DNA from: Sphingobium bisphenolivorans
GTDB taxonomy: Bacteria; Pseudomonadota; Alphaproteobacteria; Sphingomonadales; Sphingomonadaceae
Assembly (NCBI RefSeq): GCF_000412635.1
Contig: NZ_ASTG01000009.1
Location: forward strand, 124,001-188,000
DNA: 64,000 nucleotides
Direction: 5' to 3'
The translations under genes and the position numbers were made by a program. Shown piece by piece: positions 43,017 through 52,430 of this stretch. The notes beneath the pieces were generated by a model that saw only the letters and a program-made list of their open reading frames with translations, had not been told where the DNA came from and did no database searches. Position 1 is the first letter of the stretch. Each line of letters opens with the position of its first letter.

Positions 43017-44416
43017 CAATAGGCCTTGTGATGGACCAGCACGCCGATGGTCGCGACGATGATCCGCAGGTCGCGCCAGATCGACCATTTGGTGACATAT
43101 TCCAGGTCCGACTGGAGCCGATCGATCAGGTCCTGATGATGATCGGTCGATCCGCGATGCCCTCGCACCTGGGCCAGCCCGGTCATGCCCGGCTTGATAC
43201 AGTGCCGCTCCCAATAACGGTCATCGACCTCCCAATAGAGGCTGTCGCCCGCCTTGGCGGCGGCCGCATGAGGGCGCGGACCGACGATGCTCATGTCGCC
43301 GCGCAGCACGTTGAACAGCTGGGGCAGTTCATCGATGCTGGTCTTGCGCAGGAAACGTCCGACCGGCGTCACCCGGTCATCGTCGCGCGCGGTCAGCCGG
43401 TCTGCTTTGCGATCGCTCACCTCCACCCGCATCGACCGGAACTTGTAGATGTGGAAGGGCGCCGCATCGCGGCCGATGCGCGGCTGGCGGAAGATGATCG
43501 GGCCGGGGCTGGTCAGCTTCACCGCCAGCGCCGCCGCGATCAGGACCGGCGAAAGCGCCAGTGTGGCGATCGTCGCCACGACGATGTCGAAGAGCCGCTT
43601 GATGATGCGATCGCGGAACTGGAAGGGGCCGCCCGCTACGATGATCGTCGGCTGGCCGCCAAACTCATCCACCCGCGCGGGCGCGAAGCGAAGCAGTTCG
43701 GGCACGACGATCTCCCCCCGCGCGGAGAGCGACTTGAGCGCCACCGACCAGTCGCCCATCCGGTCCACCGGGCAGGCGACGATCACCCGCTCGGCAAGGC
43801 CGACCGCCGCCGCGAGACGGGCGGCCATGTCAGCATCGTGCCGCTCCGGCCGCAGCCCCGCTGCATCCGCCTCTATCACGTCCATATGTGGGCGCGTCTC
43901 GATGGTCACGCCGTCCATGATGACGGCGGTAAGATGCGGCACCTCCCCCAGCAACCGCGCCCCCAGCCGGTCGATCGCCAGCCGCACGATCGCCACGCTG
44001 ACGGCGGAAAAGCACAGCCCCACCACGAAGGTCAGGCGCGACAACTGCTCCGCGATCTTTCCCAGATAAACGATCAGCAGCATCAGCATCGCCGCCTGCG
44101 CAAGGGCCAGCAGCCCGCGAAAAATTCCGCGGCGCACATCGTCCAACATATGGATGCCATAAGCGCCGCCCTGCACGCCCAGCAGCACATAGATCGGCGC
44201 GATCATCGCGAACATGACAAGGCCGTGGGGCTTGCCCGGCTCACCCCATAGCGCGCCCAGCACGAAGAAGTTGGCGAGCAGGAAGGACAGGAACAGCCCC
44301 GCCATGTCCCCCAGCAGACACAGCAGATAGAGCCGCAACCGGACAATTTCCTTGGAGACTGACACTTTGCGCCTTGCTTGCCTTTGCTTGGCAGCCCCGT
44401 TGGCACTGTGCGACAT
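43016..44416 (-). CDS. Polyprenyl glycosylphosphotransferase (EPS priming)
   Basis: This 466-residue enzyme starts polysaccharide synthesis by moving a sugar-1-phosphate to undecaprenyl phosphate (WcaJ/GumD type). It has four to five N-terminal helices, a CoA-binding-like middle domain, and the C-terminal catalytic part: [59 protein letters not shown] and GPRPH. The ATG at 44416 is selected; the longer frame upstream contains a repeat. It is the initiating enzyme of this gene cluster. Confidence 0.93.
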   Translation of the reverse strand: MSHSANGAAKQRQARRKVSVSKEIVRLRLYLLCLLGDMAGLFLSFLLANFFVLGALWGEPGKPHGLVMFAMIAPIYVLLGVQGGAYGIHMLDDVRRGIFRGLLALAQAAMLMLLIVYLGKIAEQLSRLTFVVGLCFSAVSVAIVRLAIDRLGARLLGEVPHLTAVIMDGVTIETRPHMDVIEADAAGLRPERHDADMAARLAAAVGLAERVIVACPVDRMGDWSVALKSLSARGEIVVPELLRFAPARVDEFGGQPTIIVAGGPFQFRDRIIKRLFDIVVATIATLALSPVLIAAALAVKLTSPGPIIFRQPRIGRDAAPFHIYKFRSMRVEVSDRKADRLTARDDDRVTPVGRFLRKTSIDELPQLFNVLRGDMSIVGPRPHAAAAKAGDSLYWEVDDRYWERHCIKPGMTGLAQVRGHRGSTDHHQDLIDRLQSDLEYVTKWSIWRDLRIIVATIGVLVHHKAY

Positions 44417-44435
44417 GGCTTGCAAGGTTGAAATC

Positions 44436-44466
44436 CGCCCTGTTCCCGCGAAGGCAGGAACCCCGT
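44436..44466. repeat. Single-arm REP-like repeat
   Basis: The stretch between the priming transferase and the amidotransferase contains TTCCCGCGAAGGCAGGAACCCC, related to one arm of the larger element at 61436-61525. It overlaps no coding feature and could form a short hairpin. It resembles widespread alphaproteobacterial intergenic repeats. Confidence 0.5.
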
Positions 44467-44529
44467 CCCGCCATTGCCCATTCCGCACTTGCTTCGAACG
44501 GGGCGCCTGCGATCGAAGGAGCACGCAGC

Positions 44530-46425
44530 TCACATCGCGAAGAGCCGCGTCAGCGCCTTGTCGAGCATCAGCAACTGCCACAGCAGCCGGCCATGATCGG
44601 CAATGCCAGCTCTATGGTCAGCCGCTACCTTGCCCAGCATCCGGGTGTCGAACCAGCCGGTCTTCGCCAGCGCCGATCCACCCGCGATGGCCGTCGCCTC
44701 TCCCGCCAGCGCACCCCGGAACCAGTCGCTGATCGGCGTCACGAAACCCATTTTCGGGCGGTAGAGGATATCCTGCGGCAGGAACGGCTCCATCGCCTTC
44801 TTCATCAGATATTTGCCGCTATTGCCACGGATACGCTGCGCCACGGGCAGCTTCGCCGCGAACTCCACCAGGCGATGATCCAGCAGCGGCTCGCGCGCCT
44901 CCAGGCTGACGGCCATGCTCATCCGGTCGGTCTTGGTCAGGATGTCGCCGGGCAGCCAGATCCGCAGATCGGCATATTGCGCCCGGTCGAGCGGATCGCG
45001 CGCGGGTGCCTGCGCCATCATCCTGACGTAGCGGTCCTCGGCCCGATAGCCGCCGAGCCGCGACTTCATATCCTGGCTGAACAATCGCTGCCGCAGCGCA
45101 TGCGGCGTCACCCCAACCGAAGCCGCATAGGCTTCCCCGCCCTCGCCCGCCAGTTCCAGCAAGGTCGATTTGGCGCGCAGGGGACGCGGCGCCCAATCGG
45201 CCTTGGGGTAATAGCGGCCGAGCGTGCCGAACAGCGGTTCCCTGACCGACGCCGGGATCAGGCCGCGCAGCCTCTCCCCCTGCATCTGGAAGCGGTGCCG
45301 CCGATAGCCGGCAAAGGCCTCGTCCGCGCCGTCGCCGGACAAAGCGACGGTCACCTGCTCCCGCGCCAGTTCGCATACCCGGTAGGTCGGCAGCGCGGAC
45401 GCATCGGCGAAGGGCTCGTCGAAATGCAATGCCAGCGTGTCGATCAAGCCATAATCATCGGGCGAGACGATCCGCGTGCGATGATCGGTCGCGAAACGGC
45501 GGGCGATCCGGTCGGCGTAGGCCGTCTCGTCGAGCGCCGCGACATCGAAGCCGATCGTGCAGGTCTTGACCGCCTGTTTGGAAGCCTCGGCCATCAGGGC
45601 CACGACACTGCTGCTATCGACGCCGCCCGACAGGAAGGCACCGAGCGGCACATCGGCCACCATGCGGGATCGCACCGCCTGCCGCATCAGGGCGACAAGC
45701 TCCTCCTCCAGCGCTTGCGGCGACGACTTGCTGCGGTCGGCGAAGCTGATGTCCCAATAGCGCTGCGGCTGTGGCAGCGGTCGTCCCCGCACGACACGCA
45801 GCGTCTCCCCCGCGCCGAGCTTGCGCACCCCCGCCACCATGCAGGCATCGTCTGGCACATAGCCGAGGCTGAGATAATCCTCGACCGCCGACAGGTCCGG
45901 CGCACGGCGCAGCAGGGGATGCGCGAGCAGGCTCTTCAGCTCCGACCCGAAGATCAGGCTGCCGTCCGACAGCAGCGCATAGTGAAGCGGCTTGACCCCC
46001 AGCCGGTCGCGCACCAACCACAGGGCCTGCGCCCGCGCGTCGAACAGGGCGAAGGCGAACATGCCGTTGAACTTCTCGACGCAGGATTCGCCCCATTGCC
46101 GGTATCCGTGCAGGATGACTTCCGTGTCGCTATGGGTGCGAAAGACATGGCCCTTGGCCTCCAGCTCCGCGCGGACTTCCCGGAAGTTATAGATTTCGCC
46201 GTTGAACACGACGGCCAGGCTGTCATCCTCCGTCAGCATCGGCTGCGCACCGCTGCCGAGGTCGATGATCGACAGCCGCAAATGCCCCAGCCCCACACCG
46301 GGCGCAGTCCAGATGCCGCTGTCGTCCGGGCCGCGCCAAGGCATGGCGTCCAGCATCATGCCGACCCGCGCCGGATCGACGGGCTTTGCCGTTTCGAGGT
46401 GGAAGATGCCCGCTATGCCGCACAT
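44530..46425 (-). CDS. Exosortase-associated asparagine synthase-like amidotransferase
   Basis: This 631-residue protein is a glutamine-hydrolysing asparagine-synthetase-type enzyme of the XrtA/PEP-CTERM-associated amidotransferase group. Cys2 (MCGIAG) is the glutaminase nucleophile. The PP-loop is LSGGVDSSSVVAL in the C-terminal synthetase half, with ALSGDGADEAFAGYRRHR later. It probably amidates a carboxyl group of a sugar in the exported glycan. The ATG at 46425 is fixed by the need for an N-terminal Cys. It follows the exosortase gene by 71 bases. Confidence 0.92.
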   Translation of the reverse strand: MCGIAGIFHLETAKPVDPARVGMMLDAMPWRGPDDSGIWTAPGVGLGHLRLSIIDLGSGAQPMLTEDDSLAVVFNGEIYNFREVRAELEAKGHVFRTHSDTEVILHGYRQWGESCVEKFNGMFAFALFDARAQALWLVRDRLGVKPLHYALLSDGSLIFGSELKSLLAHPLLRRAPDLSAVEDYLSLGYVPDDACMVAGVRKLGAGETLRVVRGRPLPQPQRYWDISFADRSKSSPQALEEELVALMRQAVRSRMVADVPLGAFLSGGVDSSSVVALMAEASKQAVKTCTIGFDVAALDETAYADRIARRFATDHRTRIVSPDDYGLIDTLALHFDEPFADASALPTYRVCELAREQVTVALSGDGADEAFAGYRRHRFQMQGERLRGLIPASVREPLFGTLGRYYPKADWAPRPLRAKSTLLELAGEGGEAYAASVGVTPHALRQRLFSQDMKSRLGGYRAEDRYVRMMAQAPARDPLDRAQYADLRIWLPGDILTKTDRMSMAVSLEAREPLLDHRLVEFAAKLPVAQRIRGNSGKYLMKKAMEPFLPQDILYRPKMGFVTPISDWFRGALAGEATAIAGGSALAKTGWFDTRMLGKVAADHRAGIADHGRLLWQLLMLDKALTRLFAM

Positions 46426-46496
46426 GCGAAAGGGCCCTAAAGCATTTTGAAGTCGGCTGGAACTGCCGCTAGTGCGCAAAATACGACCATCACGAC

Positions 46497-48029
46497 CTAG
46501 CTGGTCCCGAGGCTGCGCTCGGCCAGGTCCTTCACATTCCCCATGTCGCGCAGGAAAGCGGCGATGGCAGCGCCTGCGGACTGGCCGCCGCGTTCCTCCG
46601 CCGACACCAATATGGCGGCCGCGCGCTGGTCGCGGTTCAGCAGCCGGGCAGCCATGGTCTGAAGCTTCACCCGGTGGGCGCTGCCCGTCGGCTCACCCTC
46701 GCCCACCACATAGAAACTGACCACCTGCCGCACGGCCTTGCCGGGCGCGGTGATCTGTTCCCCCCGGCCATAGGGCGGCGCCGGGGCGGGCTGGGTCCAG
46801 GTCCAGCCGCTGTTCGCTCCAGCGGCCCCCTGCCCGAAGCCGACCAGTTCGCGGCCTTCCTCCTGCCGGTCATAGGTTATGATGGCGAGGTCCACGACCT
46901 GGCCGGCAGCGCTGCGATACCGTGCCATGCCCTGATAATCCGCGCCGTCAAAGCGCGGCTTCCACGGGGTAAGCGGCGCTGTGTCGCTCCGCGTCCAGCC
47001 CCTCACGATCGGCATCGCCGGCGCGCCAAGCAGCGGCTGCCCCGCTGCGGAGCTGGCCGCCAGCCACAGCGGGGCCGCCATGATCAGCGCCAACGCGCCT
47101 AGAGCGATGGAAGCAAGCTTGGATCCTCGTGGAGCCTGCGGCTGCAATCGCTGAGGATCGAACCAGGGATCACCCGGCTTCCGGTCGAAAAAGGGCCAGG
47201 CCGCAGCCATCACGACTGTCATGATGACAGCGAAGAAGACCCAGCCATAAACGACATGATCAAAGCCCGCCGCCGCATCGATCGAGGTCATCTCCGCCAG
47301 CCAGATGGTCGCAAAGGCGCGCACGCCGTTGGCGAGAATCGAGAGGCAGAGCGCCCCCGCCAGAAACATGACCCGGCGCGACCAGCGCGAAAAGCAGAGG
47401 TTGCAGACCAGCATGCCGTAGGCCGTCATCGCGATCACGAACTTGGCGCCCGAGCAGGCCTCCGCCACCTCGAAATAGCCGCCCGGCGTCGTGATGAAAA
47501 TGCCCTGCATCTGCGCCGGGACGCCCGCCGCCGCCAGGAGGGCCATGCAGATATGCGCCGTCACAAGCTGGAGCGGCGCGACGATCTCCTCCCCGAAGGG
47601 GATCATGAAGAAGGCGTAGAAGAGCGGAAAGAGCAGCGCGCGCGCCACTACCCGCCCCAGCAGAGCGATCACCGCCCCCTGCATCATCAGCACCAGCGCG
47701 CCATGCCGCACGACTGCGACGCCGGCCGCTGCGCCCAGCATCCATGCCAGCGCCCCCAGCGCCAGCCAGACAAGCCCCGGCGGCCAGGCTACTGGCTCCA
47801 GTTGCTTCAATCCCGGCAGACGCTGCTGCACCAGCCATGCGATCAGCAGCGGAATGAACAGGCAATGGCCGTAAGTGGACGCATTCCACCAGATCGACAC
47901 CATGGCCTGCACATCGCGATGGAACAGCGCGACGATGACAAAGCCGACGATCGCCAGTGCGGCCAGATGCTCGCGCCAGCCGGTCAGTTGGTGATCCCGC
48001 GCCCTCGCAGCCGCCAGCAACTGGCTCAT
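46497..48029 (-). CDS. xrtA: Exosortase A with fused EpsI domain
   Basis: This 510-residue protein is exosortase A fused to an EpsI-type C-terminal domain. The N-terminal half has about eight transmembrane helices. The catalytic triad is Cys192 (EACSGAKF), Arg237 (NGVRAF) and His258 (FDHVVYGW). Exosortases process PEP-CTERM surface proteins and couple them to exopolysaccharide. The C-terminal third (from about residue 300) is the periplasmic EpsI domain after one more helix. No PEP-CTERM substrate is in the window. Confidence 0.94.
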   Translation of the reverse strand: MSQLLAAARARDHQLTGWREHLAALAIVGFVIVALFHRDVQAMVSIWWNASTYGHCLFIPLLIAWLVQQRLPGLKQLEPVAWPPGLVWLALGALAWMLGAAAGVAVVRHGALVLMMQGAVIALLGRVVARALLFPLFYAFFMIPFGEEIVAPLQLVTAHICMALLAAAGVPAQMQGIFITTPGGYFEVAEACSGAKFVIAMTAYGMLVCNLCFSRWSRRVMFLAGALCLSILANGVRAFATIWLAEMTSIDAAAGFDHVVYGWVFFAVIMTVVMAAAWPFFDRKPGDPWFDPQRLQPQAPRGSKLASIALGALALIMAAPLWLAASSAAGQPLLGAPAMPIVRGWTRSDTAPLTPWKPRFDGADYQGMARYRSAAGQVVDLAIITYDRQEEGRELVGFGQGAAGANSGWTWTQPAPAPPYGRGEQITAPGKAVRQVVSFYVVGEGEPTGSAHRVKLQTMAARLLNRDQRAAAILVSAEERGGQSAGAAIAAFLRDMGNVKDLAERSLGTS

Positions 48030-49249
48030 GCCGCCCTGGCGTCTCTGGCTGGTCCGAACAGCATGTTGGGCAGATCGCGCAAGGTTGCGGACCAGCGGTA
48101 CCGCTCCTCCATCCGCGCGCGCGCCGCGATCCCGAGCCGCTTTGCCCGATCGCGATCGGACAGCAGTGCGGAAACCTGCCGCGCCTCGTCGGTCGGATCG
48201 CTGGCGACGATCAGATGCTCACCGTCACGCGCATCGATCCCCTCGGCGGCCTGGGGCGAAGCGACGACCGGCCGCGCCATCGCCATCGCTTCGAGCACCT
48301 TGTTCTGGATACCGCGCGCGATCCGCAAGGGAGCGACGACGACATCCGCCGCCACCAGCCAGCCTCGGACATCCGGCACGCCGCCTGTCACGATCACGCC
48401 AGGCAAGCCGGCAAGCGCCTGAACCTGCTTCACCGGATTGCGGCCGACGATCGCAAAGCGGGCGTCGCCGTGGACCGCGCGGATCGCGGGCAACACTTCC
48501 CGCGCAAAGCTTTCGACCGCCTCGACGTTCGGCCGATAATCCATCTGGCCGGTGAAGACGATCAACGGCCCCTCGCCTTGCTCGGCCCTGTCGAAATTCG
48601 CCTCCGGATCGAAATAGTCGAGCGCGACGCCATTATCGATGGCGACGATCCGGTCCGCGCCAAGGCCGCTCGCCTCCCGAAACAACGCAGCCTCCGCCTC
48701 GCTGACAAAGGCGCACAGGTCCGCCCGATCCGCCACCTTGCGTTCGAAATCCAGCAGGACCCGCGCCTCGCGCCGGTTGATCCACGCCATCGGCCCGCTC
48801 CCTTGCGCGCCATAGCTCGCATATTTGGCAGAATCGAAATCCACGAAATCCATGACGAAGCGCGTCTGGGACGGCAGCACCGGAACGAAATGCGCCATTT
48901 GCGCCGAATAGGTGACGACGGCGGAGATCGGCCGTTCCGCCAGCATGCGCGCAACCCAGCGATGCAGCCCTGGATGATCGAAAAGCGATACCAGCAGCGA
49001 CTGGCCCGTCGCCAACCCCTTCATCCCCGCCATGAGGCGCGAGCGGTTTCGCATCAGCACGCATTGGCTGGCGGTCATCTGCGCCATGTCGAGCGCGAAA
49101 CCCATGTCCCGCGCATCGTCGGCAAAGCAGCCGACATGGACGGGCGCCAACTCAGCCATCCTCTCCAGCAGATGGTAGGATCGGATCTTGTCTCCCCGAT
49201 CGGGCGGGAAGGGAATGCGGTGGCAGAGGAAAAGTATCTCGCCGCTCAC
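48026..49249 (-). CDS. XrtA-associated glycosyltransferase
   Basis: This 407-residue GT4-like enzyme fits the exosortase-A-associated TIGR03087 pattern: MSGEILFLCHRIPFPPDRGDKIRSYHLL at the N-terminus. The donor domain has IVFTGQMDYRPNVEAVESFAREVLP, GVPDVRGWL and ARGIQNKVLEAMAMARPVVA. It presumably adds a sugar to the exosortase-linked polysaccharide. The GTG at 49249 and its stop both overlap neighbours by four bases. Confidence 0.91.
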   Translation of the reverse strand: MSGEILFLCHRIPFPPDRGDKIRSYHLLERMAELAPVHVGCFADDARDMGFALDMAQMTASQCVLMRNRSRLMAGMKGLATGQSLLVSLFDHPGLHRWVARMLAERPISAVVTYSAQMAHFVPVLPSQTRFVMDFVDFDSAKYASYGAQGSGPMAWINRREARVLLDFERKVADRADLCAFVSEAEAALFREASGLGADRIVAIDNGVALDYFDPEANFDRAEQGEGPLIVFTGQMDYRPNVEAVESFAREVLPAIRAVHGDARFAIVGRNPVKQVQALAGLPGVIVTGGVPDVRGWLVAADVVVAPLRIARGIQNKVLEAMAMARPVVASPQAAEGIDARDGEHLIVASDPTDEARQVSALLSDRDRAKRLGIAARARMEERYRWSATLRDLPNMLFGPARDARAA

Positions 49250-50310
49250 CCCAGTCCCCTCGCGATGAGAGGGCCGATCAGGTTGGCGACCGGCAGCGGC
49301 AGCTTCTTCCAGAGCTCCACCCGGCGCTGATATTGCGGGCTGGTGGGGCTGATGTCTCGCCGCTCTCCGGTTGCGGACCAGCTATGGTAGGACAGCGGCA
49401 CCGGATCGAAGCCGAAACTCTTTTTCCACGCCGCCTGCCCGCTGCCCGTCTTGGAACGGCCGAAGTCGAAGACATGCATCCCGCGCTCCCGGCCATGCCC
49501 CATCAGTCGGTAATACATCAGCTCATTGGACCGCAGCCGCCGCGCATCGGCGATGCCGCCGCCCCAGAAGGGCATGACCCGGCTGGCATGATAGAGCGTC
49601 AGCACCGCCGAAACCGGCCGCTCGCCCTCATAAACGGCCAATATATCGGCATCGTCGCCGAATTGCGCCAGCACCTCCCGGAACAGGCGCGCCGGAAAGA
49701 CCGGCGTGCCCAGATTGCGCACGCTTTCCGAATAGACCCGATAATGATCGCGCAGCAGTTTGTTCGACCGGCCGACCTCCACCCGCAGCGCGGGGTTGGC
49801 GAGTGCCTTGCGCAGCTCCGCGCGGTGCTTGCGCGGCACGGCGAGCAGTTCCGCCTCGTCACCCGCCGCAATCGGACGCGTAAAGCCGAGATGGGTCCCC
49901 TCATGCCGCTGCCAGTCTCCCCCCGGCATCGCTCCGCCGCGCAGTTCGATCGAGCCGATAGCCTTGTCCCGTGCCAGCCCCTCCGCCGCGCGGACGAGGG
50001 CGGCCGCCGCAGCCGGATCATGCGCCAGCACCCCGCCATCCACCGCGAAGCCCGACGATACCAGCGCCTGCCCGAACAACATGCTCTTCACATGATGGAG
50101 CGGCAAAAGGCCCACGATCTGCCCGGAAGGTGCCACGGCGGCGAACAGATGCGCGCGATTGCCGGTGCTGCGCTCTACCCCCTGCAGCCATGCCGGCCGA
50201 TGAAAGGGCGTTCCCGCCTCCTGCGCCATGACGAAGCTGTCCGCCGCCCGCCCCTGCTCCGCATCCGCCAGATCCAGCGCCGTGACCATGATCCCGGTCG
50301 CCGCACTCAC
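49246..50310 (-). CDS. XrtA-associated FemAB-like acyltransferase
   Basis: This 354-residue protein has two GNAT-like lobes of the FemAB type, in the exosortase-A-associated subgroup. The N-terminal lobe has FVMAQEAGTPFHRPAWLQG. The C-terminal lobe has AVLTLYHASRVMPFWGGGI, RSNELMYYRLMGHGRERGMHVFDFGRSKTGSG and FGFDPVPLSY. Members of this class transfer amino acids or acyl groups; the acceptor here is unknown but probably the EPS or a lipid. The start is GTG at 50310, overlapping the deacetylase stop (GTGA). Confidence 0.9.
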   Translation of the reverse strand: MSAATGIMVTALDLADAEQGRAADSFVMAQEAGTPFHRPAWLQGVERSTGNRAHLFAAVAPSGQIVGLLPLHHVKSMLFGQALVSSGFAVDGGVLAHDPAAAAALVRAAEGLARDKAIGSIELRGGAMPGGDWQRHEGTHLGFTRPIAAGDEAELLAVPRKHRAELRKALANPALRVEVGRSNKLLRDHYRVYSESVRNLGTPVFPARLFREVLAQFGDDADILAVYEGERPVSAVLTLYHASRVMPFWGGGIADARRLRSNELMYYRLMGHGRERGMHVFDFGRSKTGSGQAAWKKSFGFDPVPLSYHSWSATGERRDISPTSPQYQRRVELWKKLPLPVANLIGPLIARGLG

Positions 50311-51152
50311 GATGCCCGCTCCGCTTCCTGGCGCACCAGGGCATCGACTCGCGTCCATTCGAAATCCTGCATCAGGCGGCGCAGCTTGCCCGCCATGGCC
50401 GACAGCCTGCTATAATGGCGCAGCCGTGATCGCAAAGGCGCGGCATCGACGCGGGGCTGATCCGGGTCGATCTCCCACGGATGGAAATAGACGATCGCCG
50501 GCCGCTGCTCCTGCCCGTTCACCTGGCCGATCGCCCAGCGCGAAAAGCGATAGGGCAGCAGCCGGAAGAAGCCGCCGCCGCCTGCCGCAAGCGTTCGCCC
50601 CGCCAGTCGCGCCGTCGTCACCGGCAGCTCGACCAGAGCCGATCCCTCGACCGGCCTCCAGGCAAAGCGCGGGCTTTCCGGCCAGCCATAATGATCGTGT
50701 CGGACAGGGGCGACGCTGCTGGAATAGGCATAGCCCTCCTCCGCCAGCACCGCATGCGCCCATGGCGTGCGCCGGTCGATCGAAAAGCTCGGCGCGCGAT
50801 AGCCGATCACCGCCTGCCCGCTCGCATCCTCCAGTACCGCCCGCGATTTGCGCAGGTCGTCGCGAAACTGTTCCGGCGTGAAGGTGAAGACGCGGGCATG
50901 GTCATAGCCATGGCTCGCCACCTCATGGCCAGCAGCGGCAATCCGCCGCATCAGCGCCGGATAGCGCTCCGCCACCCAGCCCAGGGTGAAGAAGGTCGCC
51001 TTCACCCCCGCCTCGTCGAACAGCGCCAGCACCGCGTCGGTGTTTCGTTCGACGCGATGGCCAAGGCTCGCCCAATCCTCGCGCCGGATCGTGCGCTCGA
51101 ACGCGCCGACCTGGAACCAGTCCTCTACATCGACGGAAAGCGCATTGCGCAT
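50307..51152 (-). CDS. XrtA-associated polysaccharide deacetylase
   Basis: This 281-residue NodB-like deacetylase removes acetyl groups from amino sugars of a surface glycan. It shows ALSVDVEDWFQVGAFE (catalytic Asp/metal Asp), ATFFTLGWVAERYPALMRRI, the metal motif HGYDHARVF and RAPSFSIDRRTPWA. The C-terminal DUF3473-type tail (FHPWEIDPDQPR) is the mark of the exosortase subgroup. No signal peptide is seen, as in its relatives. It follows the ATPase gene by eight bases. Confidence 0.92.
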   Translation of the reverse strand: MRNALSVDVEDWFQVGAFERTIRREDWASLGHRVERNTDAVLALFDEAGVKATFFTLGWVAERYPALMRRIAAAGHEVASHGYDHARVFTFTPEQFRDDLRKSRAVLEDASGQAVIGYRAPSFSIDRRTPWAHAVLAEEGYAYSSSVAPVRHDHYGWPESPRFAWRPVEGSALVELPVTTARLAGRTLAAGGGGFFRLLPYRFSRWAIGQVNGQEQRPAIVYFHPWEIDPDQPRVDAAPLRSRLRHYSRLSAMAGKLRRLMQDFEWTRVDALVRQEAERAS

Positions 51153-51160
51153 AGGCTTCG

Positions 51161-52399
51161 TCAGGCGGCGGCGCTGTGCGGCGCGTCGCTCATCCGTTCC
51201 TCACGCTCCACCCATTCGACCAGCAGCGTCAGCACCCGACGCAGCGCCGTATCCTGCTCCGTCACGCGAAATTCCAGGGTGGAAAGCCGCTCCTCGACCA
51301 GCGCGAAACAGTCCTTCACGGCTTCGGGATCGACGCTCGGCACGACCCGCGCGAAATCCTGCTCGGCCCGCAGCGTTTCAATCTCCGCGCGCAACGAAGC
51401 GATCTCTTCCCGCAGACCAGCGGCGGGTTCCGGCCGAGCCTTGCGCATCGCGTCAATCTCCGCGCGAAGCGCCGTCACTTCACCCGAAAGCGCCGGGTCA
51501 GCCGCGACTGGCTGCGGCGCGGCAACCAGCTCGACCAGTTCCTCGGCCTCGTCCAGAACCGAATGCGCCATCGGCTGCGGCGTCACATCGGCGTCCGCCC
51601 CCATGTCCGCGACCACCGCATAGACCGCATCGGCATCGATCACCGACAGCTGGTCCAGCGCGCCCAGCAGCAGCACCCGGCTGGTCAGCACGTTGATCCG
51701 GCGCGGCACGCCGCCCGTCGCGGCATAAATGGCGTTGAAGGCTTCGGCCGTGAACTGCGGCTCCCCATTCCAGCCGACCAGCGACAGGCGGTGGAGGATA
51801 TAGGGCTCGACCTCCCGCCGCATCATGGGATCGAGATGGTGGGTGGCGATCACGCGCTGGCGCAGCTGCTCCAGTTCCGGCGACTTCACCAGTTCGCGAA
51901 ACTCCGGCTGTCCAAGCAGGAAGATCTGCAACAGCGACTGTCCGCCCAGCTGGAAGTTGGAGAGCATGCGCAGTTCCTCGATCGCGGAGATCGGCAGGTT
52001 CTGCGCCTCGTCCACGATCAGCAGCGTGCGCTTGCCGGCGCGCGCCTGGGTGTGCAGATAGCCCTCGATCTGGCGCAATATCTGCGCCTTGGGCATGCCG
52101 TCGACGGCAAGTCCGAAGCTTTGCGCAGCAAGGCGCAGCATGTCGTCGCCCTCGACCTGCGTCGACACGATCTTCACCGCCGTCAGCCGCGCCGCATCGA
52201 CCGTGTTCATCAGGTGCCCGACCAGCGTCGTCTTGCCCGCGCCGATGTCGCCGGTGATAACGATGAAGCCCTCCCCCTGCGCCAGGCCATACCCCAGATA
52301 GGATAGCGCCTTGCGGTGGGTCGCGCTTTCGAAATAGAAATGCGGGTCCGGCGTCAGCTGGAACGGGCGTCCCTGCAAGCCGTAGAACTGATCGTACAT
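51161..52399 (-). CDS. XrtA-associated ATPase (ExeA/GspA-like)
   Basis: This 412-residue AAA-type ATPase has Walker A GDIGAGKTTLVGHLM and Walker B LLIVDEAQNLP in a core starting MYDQFYGLQGRPFQLTPDPHF. The core is similar to the general secretory protein ExeA/GspA. The C-terminal 130 residues have a coiled-coil (EEIASLRAEIETLRAEQD) that could mediate oligomerisation. It probably energises assembly or export in the exosortase system. Its cellular location is the cytosolic face. Confidence 0.9.
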   Translation of the reverse strand: MYDQFYGLQGRPFQLTPDPHFYFESATHRKALSYLGYGLAQGEGFIVITGDIGAGKTTLVGHLMNTVDAARLTAVKIVSTQVEGDDMLRLAAQSFGLAVDGMPKAQILRQIEGYLHTQARAGKRTLLIVDEAQNLPISAIEELRMLSNFQLGGQSLLQIFLLGQPEFRELVKSPELEQLRQRVIATHHLDPMMRREVEPYILHRLSLVGWNGEPQFTAEAFNAIYAATGGVPRRINVLTSRVLLLGALDQLSVIDADAVYAVVADMGADADVTPQPMAHSVLDEAEELVELVAAPQPVAADPALSGEVTALRAEIDAMRKARPEPAAGLREEIASLRAEIETLRAEQDFARVVPSVDPEAVKDCFALVEERLSTLEFRVTEQDTALRRVLTLLVEWVEREERMSDAPHSAAA

Positions 52400-52430
52400 A
52401 CTCTATCTCTCCACCCGACCGGGCATTTGC

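Noticed and set aside
44374-46440. Open frame of 688 codons on the plus strand opposite the amidotransferase
   Set aside because: The composition is Arg/His/Gln-rich with no motif, while the minus strand encodes a clear Cys2 amidotransferase with PP-loop.
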